A DNA stretch of 64,000 nt from Streptomyces canus (lineage in GTDB: Bacteria; Actinomycetota; Actinomycetes; Streptomycetales; Streptomycetaceae). How positions within the stretch are numbered: position 1 is the first letter of the stretch; each line of letters begins with the position of its first letter. Below the pieces are notes generated by a model. That model was not told where the DNA came from and searched no databases. It saw only the letters and a list, made by a program, of their open reading frames with translations. The stretch is taken from positions 5,208,001 to 5,272,000 of the forward strand of contig NZ_CP107989.1 in assembly GCF_041435015.1 (NCBI RefSeq). The letters run 5' to 3'. Below, one piece after another: positions 62,748 to 64,000 of the stretch. The position numbers and the translations under genes were made by a program.

Positions 62748-63575
62748 TCAGCGGCCCAGTCGGTCGAGCACCGCGCGAGGGCGATTGGTGATGATGGCGT
62801 CGATGCCGAGCTCGACGCAGAGGTCCACGTCCTCGGGCTCGTTCACGGTCCACACGTGCACCTGGTGACCCGCCCGCTTCAGGCGTTCGATGTAGCCGGG
62901 GTGGTTGCGCACGATGCGGATCGAGGGGCCCGCGATCCCCACCCCCGCGGGCAGCCGGCCGTCCCGCAGCCGGGGCGAGACGAACTGCAACAGATAGACC
63001 GTCGGAAGGGTCGGCGAGGCGGCACGCACGCGATGCAGCGACCGGGCCGAGAAGCTCATGACCCTGATCGGCGACTCGGCGGCCGAGGCGGGGGCGTCCA
63101 GGCCGAACCGCTTCAGGAGCACCAGCAGCCGCTCCTCCACCTGGCCGGCCCAGCGCGTCGGGTGCTTGGTCTCGATGGCCATCTCCACCCGGCGCCCCGC
63201 GTCGGCGACGAGTTCGAGCAGCCGCTCCAGGGTGAGGACGGAGGTGTCCTCCCGGTCCTCGGGCCGGTACACCCAGTCCGGCTCCTCGTCGCGGGTGCGC
63301 CAGAACTCCCGGGTCTTGCGGGAGCCGAAGTCCAGGGCGGCGAGATCGGAGAGCTCGAGGGCCGAGACCGCGCCGCGGCCGTTGGACGTACGGTTGACCC
63401 GTCGGTCGTGGACGCACACGAGATGACCGTCGGCTGTGAGACGTACATCGCATTCGAGGGCGTCCGCACCGTCCTCGATCGCCTTCCGGTACGCGGCGAG
63501 AGTGTGCTCGGGAGCGTCTTCCGAGGCTCCGCGGTGGGCGACGACTTGAGTCAGCTGCTGCCGTGCGTGGGTCAC
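62748..63575 (-). CDS. Glycerophosphodiester phosphodiesterase
   Basis: A 275-residue GDPD with TIM-barrel. VAHRGASEDAPEHTLAAYRKAIEDGADALECDVRLTADGHLVCVHD (residues 12-57) carries the catalytic His pair and the metal-binding Glu/Asp; ETKHPTR supplies another Glu; the end WTVNEPEDVDLCVELGIDAIITNRP is typical. It hydrolyses glycerophosphodiesters to glycerol 3-phosphate. No signal peptide, so cytoplasmic. GTG start at 63575. Divergent from the next gene over a fairly AT-rich 257 bases. Confidence 0.92.
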   Translation of the reverse strand: MTHARQQLTQVVAHRGASEDAPEHTLAAYRKAIEDGADALECDVRLTADGHLVCVHDRRVNRTSNGRGAVSALELSDLAALDFGSRKTREFWRTRDEEPDWVYRPEDREDTSVLTLERLLELVADAGRRVEMAIETKHPTRWAGQVEERLLVLLKRFGLDAPASAAESPIRVMSFSARSLHRVRAASPTLPTVYLLQFVSPRLRDGRLPAGVGIAGPSIRIVRNHPGYIERLKRAGHQVHVWTVNEPEDVDLCVELGIDAIITNRPRAVLDRLGR

Positions 63576-63832
63576 TGCGTCATGGTGCCACCGCTAAGGG
63601 GTACGCGTGCGAACGGAGGCATATGGATTGCGCCTCAATTGTCTTACATGGCCTATATAAAGAGCAGCCACGAACCCACAGGCACCGCTTATGGTGCCCT
63701 GACGGCCCGTGGGAAAAGCTGACGGCATACAAAAGGACATGCACAGCTGACGCACGCCGGACACCGAGCGGCACTGGCCGAGCGTGACCGAGTGCGACCG
63801 ACAACCGACAGCCGTGACCGAGGAGAGAAGCT

Positions 63833-64000
63833 GTGAGCACCGAGAACGAGGGCACCGCGGTACCCCCGGCCCCGTCCGCACCCCCCGTGCCGGTGGACGC
63901 TCCCGCGGCTTCGACGCCCCAGGCTTCCGAGGCGGGCGCCCCCACCACCCCGATCCCACCGGTGCCGCCACACGCCTCCGGCGGCGCACAGGGGCCGGAA
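63833..64000 (+). CDS. Pro/Ala-rich N-terminus of a protein cut by the window end (possible HtrA-like protease)
   Basis: The first 56 codons are read from GTG at 63833, about 4 bases after GGAGAGAAG. The sequence VSTENEGTAVPPAPSAPPVPVD and onward is low-complexity Pro/Ala/Thr. In the related S. coelicolor position I recall a trypsin/HtrA-like serine protease with this kind of cytoplasmic leader, but nothing diagnostic lies inside the window. Confidence 0.6.
   Translation, partial: MSTENEGTAVPPAPSAPPVPVDAPAASTPQASEAGAPTTPIPPVPPHASGGAQGPE

Overview
This is about 64 kb of very GC-rich, densely coded chromosomal DNA from a Streptomyces-type actinomycete. The evidence is the codon use, the sporulation pair ssgR-ssgA (a family restricted to morphologically complex actinomycetes), frequent GTG/TTG starts, the Streptomyces-type copper-trafficking operon, and repeated copies of the ParB target GTTTCACGTGAAAC. 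Gene content and order look, from memory, like the conserved chromosome core just to one side of oriC (S. coelicolor region around SCO3915 to SCO3977). No phage, insertion sequence, CRISPR array or integrated plasmid was seen, so this is core rather than accessory DNA.

Layout. 0-10 kb: end of a serine hydrolase, two acetyltransferase genes, an MFS exporter, a HAD phosphatase, a flavohaemoprotein with a long disordered N-terminus, a NUDIX enzyme, a LysR regulator with a TTA codon, and a holin-like membrane protein / ptpA / cystathionine gamma-lyase operon. 10-16.5 kb: cupin, DUF5326, ssgR-ssgA, a His-rich YibE/F membrane protein, then thiC under a TPP riboswitch. 16.5-21 kb: a decayed serine hydrolase, a membrane protein, a metallophosphoesterase and a LacI regulator. 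21-28.6 kb: a hisC-like aminotransferase and the cytochrome bd operon cydA-cydB-cydCD behind a Rex operator. 28.7-31.7 kb: HAD hydrolase, F420-type oxidoreductase, an unknown gene and kptA. 31.8-36.2 kb: four genes joined head to tail by 4-base GTGA overlaps (M24 peptidase, EphD-like epoxide hydrolase-SDR fusion, diiron-like hydrolase, MerR regulator). 36.4-40.6 kb: a double ABC exporter cassette, a 65-residue protein and tRNA-Ser(GCT). 40.8-44.3 kb: serS-HAD operon, a DnaA-box-rich gap, and pheA. 44.4-50.6 kb: copper operon (YcnI, Sco, ECuC, CopC-CopD, the peroxidase DtpA, and a Met/Ser-rich membrane protein). 50.8-64 kb: an RsbW-type kinase, a secreted intradiol dioxygenase, a CitG-like enzyme, MFS and MocR genes, an M24 aminopeptidase, a PP2C phosphatase with an early TTA codon, a degenerate prim-pol protein, a SEC-C protein, a second RsbW-type protein, a glycerophosphodiesterase, and the start of a Pro/Ala-rich protein.

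The most interesting layer is not protein coding. Five perfect and three one-mismatch parS sites are scattered across the first 46 kb, thinning to the right. Several sit inside structured elements: at the exact centre of a 48-bp perfect palindrome between convergent genes, in the variable arm of the thiC TPP riboswitch, as a pair at the cydB/cydCD junction that includes the cydCD start codon, and across a stop codon. Two groups of DnaA boxes lie upstream of serS and kptA. Together these suggest that replication and segregation signals are threaded through ordinary expression signals near the origin. The best protein-level candidate for an undescribed system is the four-gene EphD/diiron-hydrolase/MerR operon.
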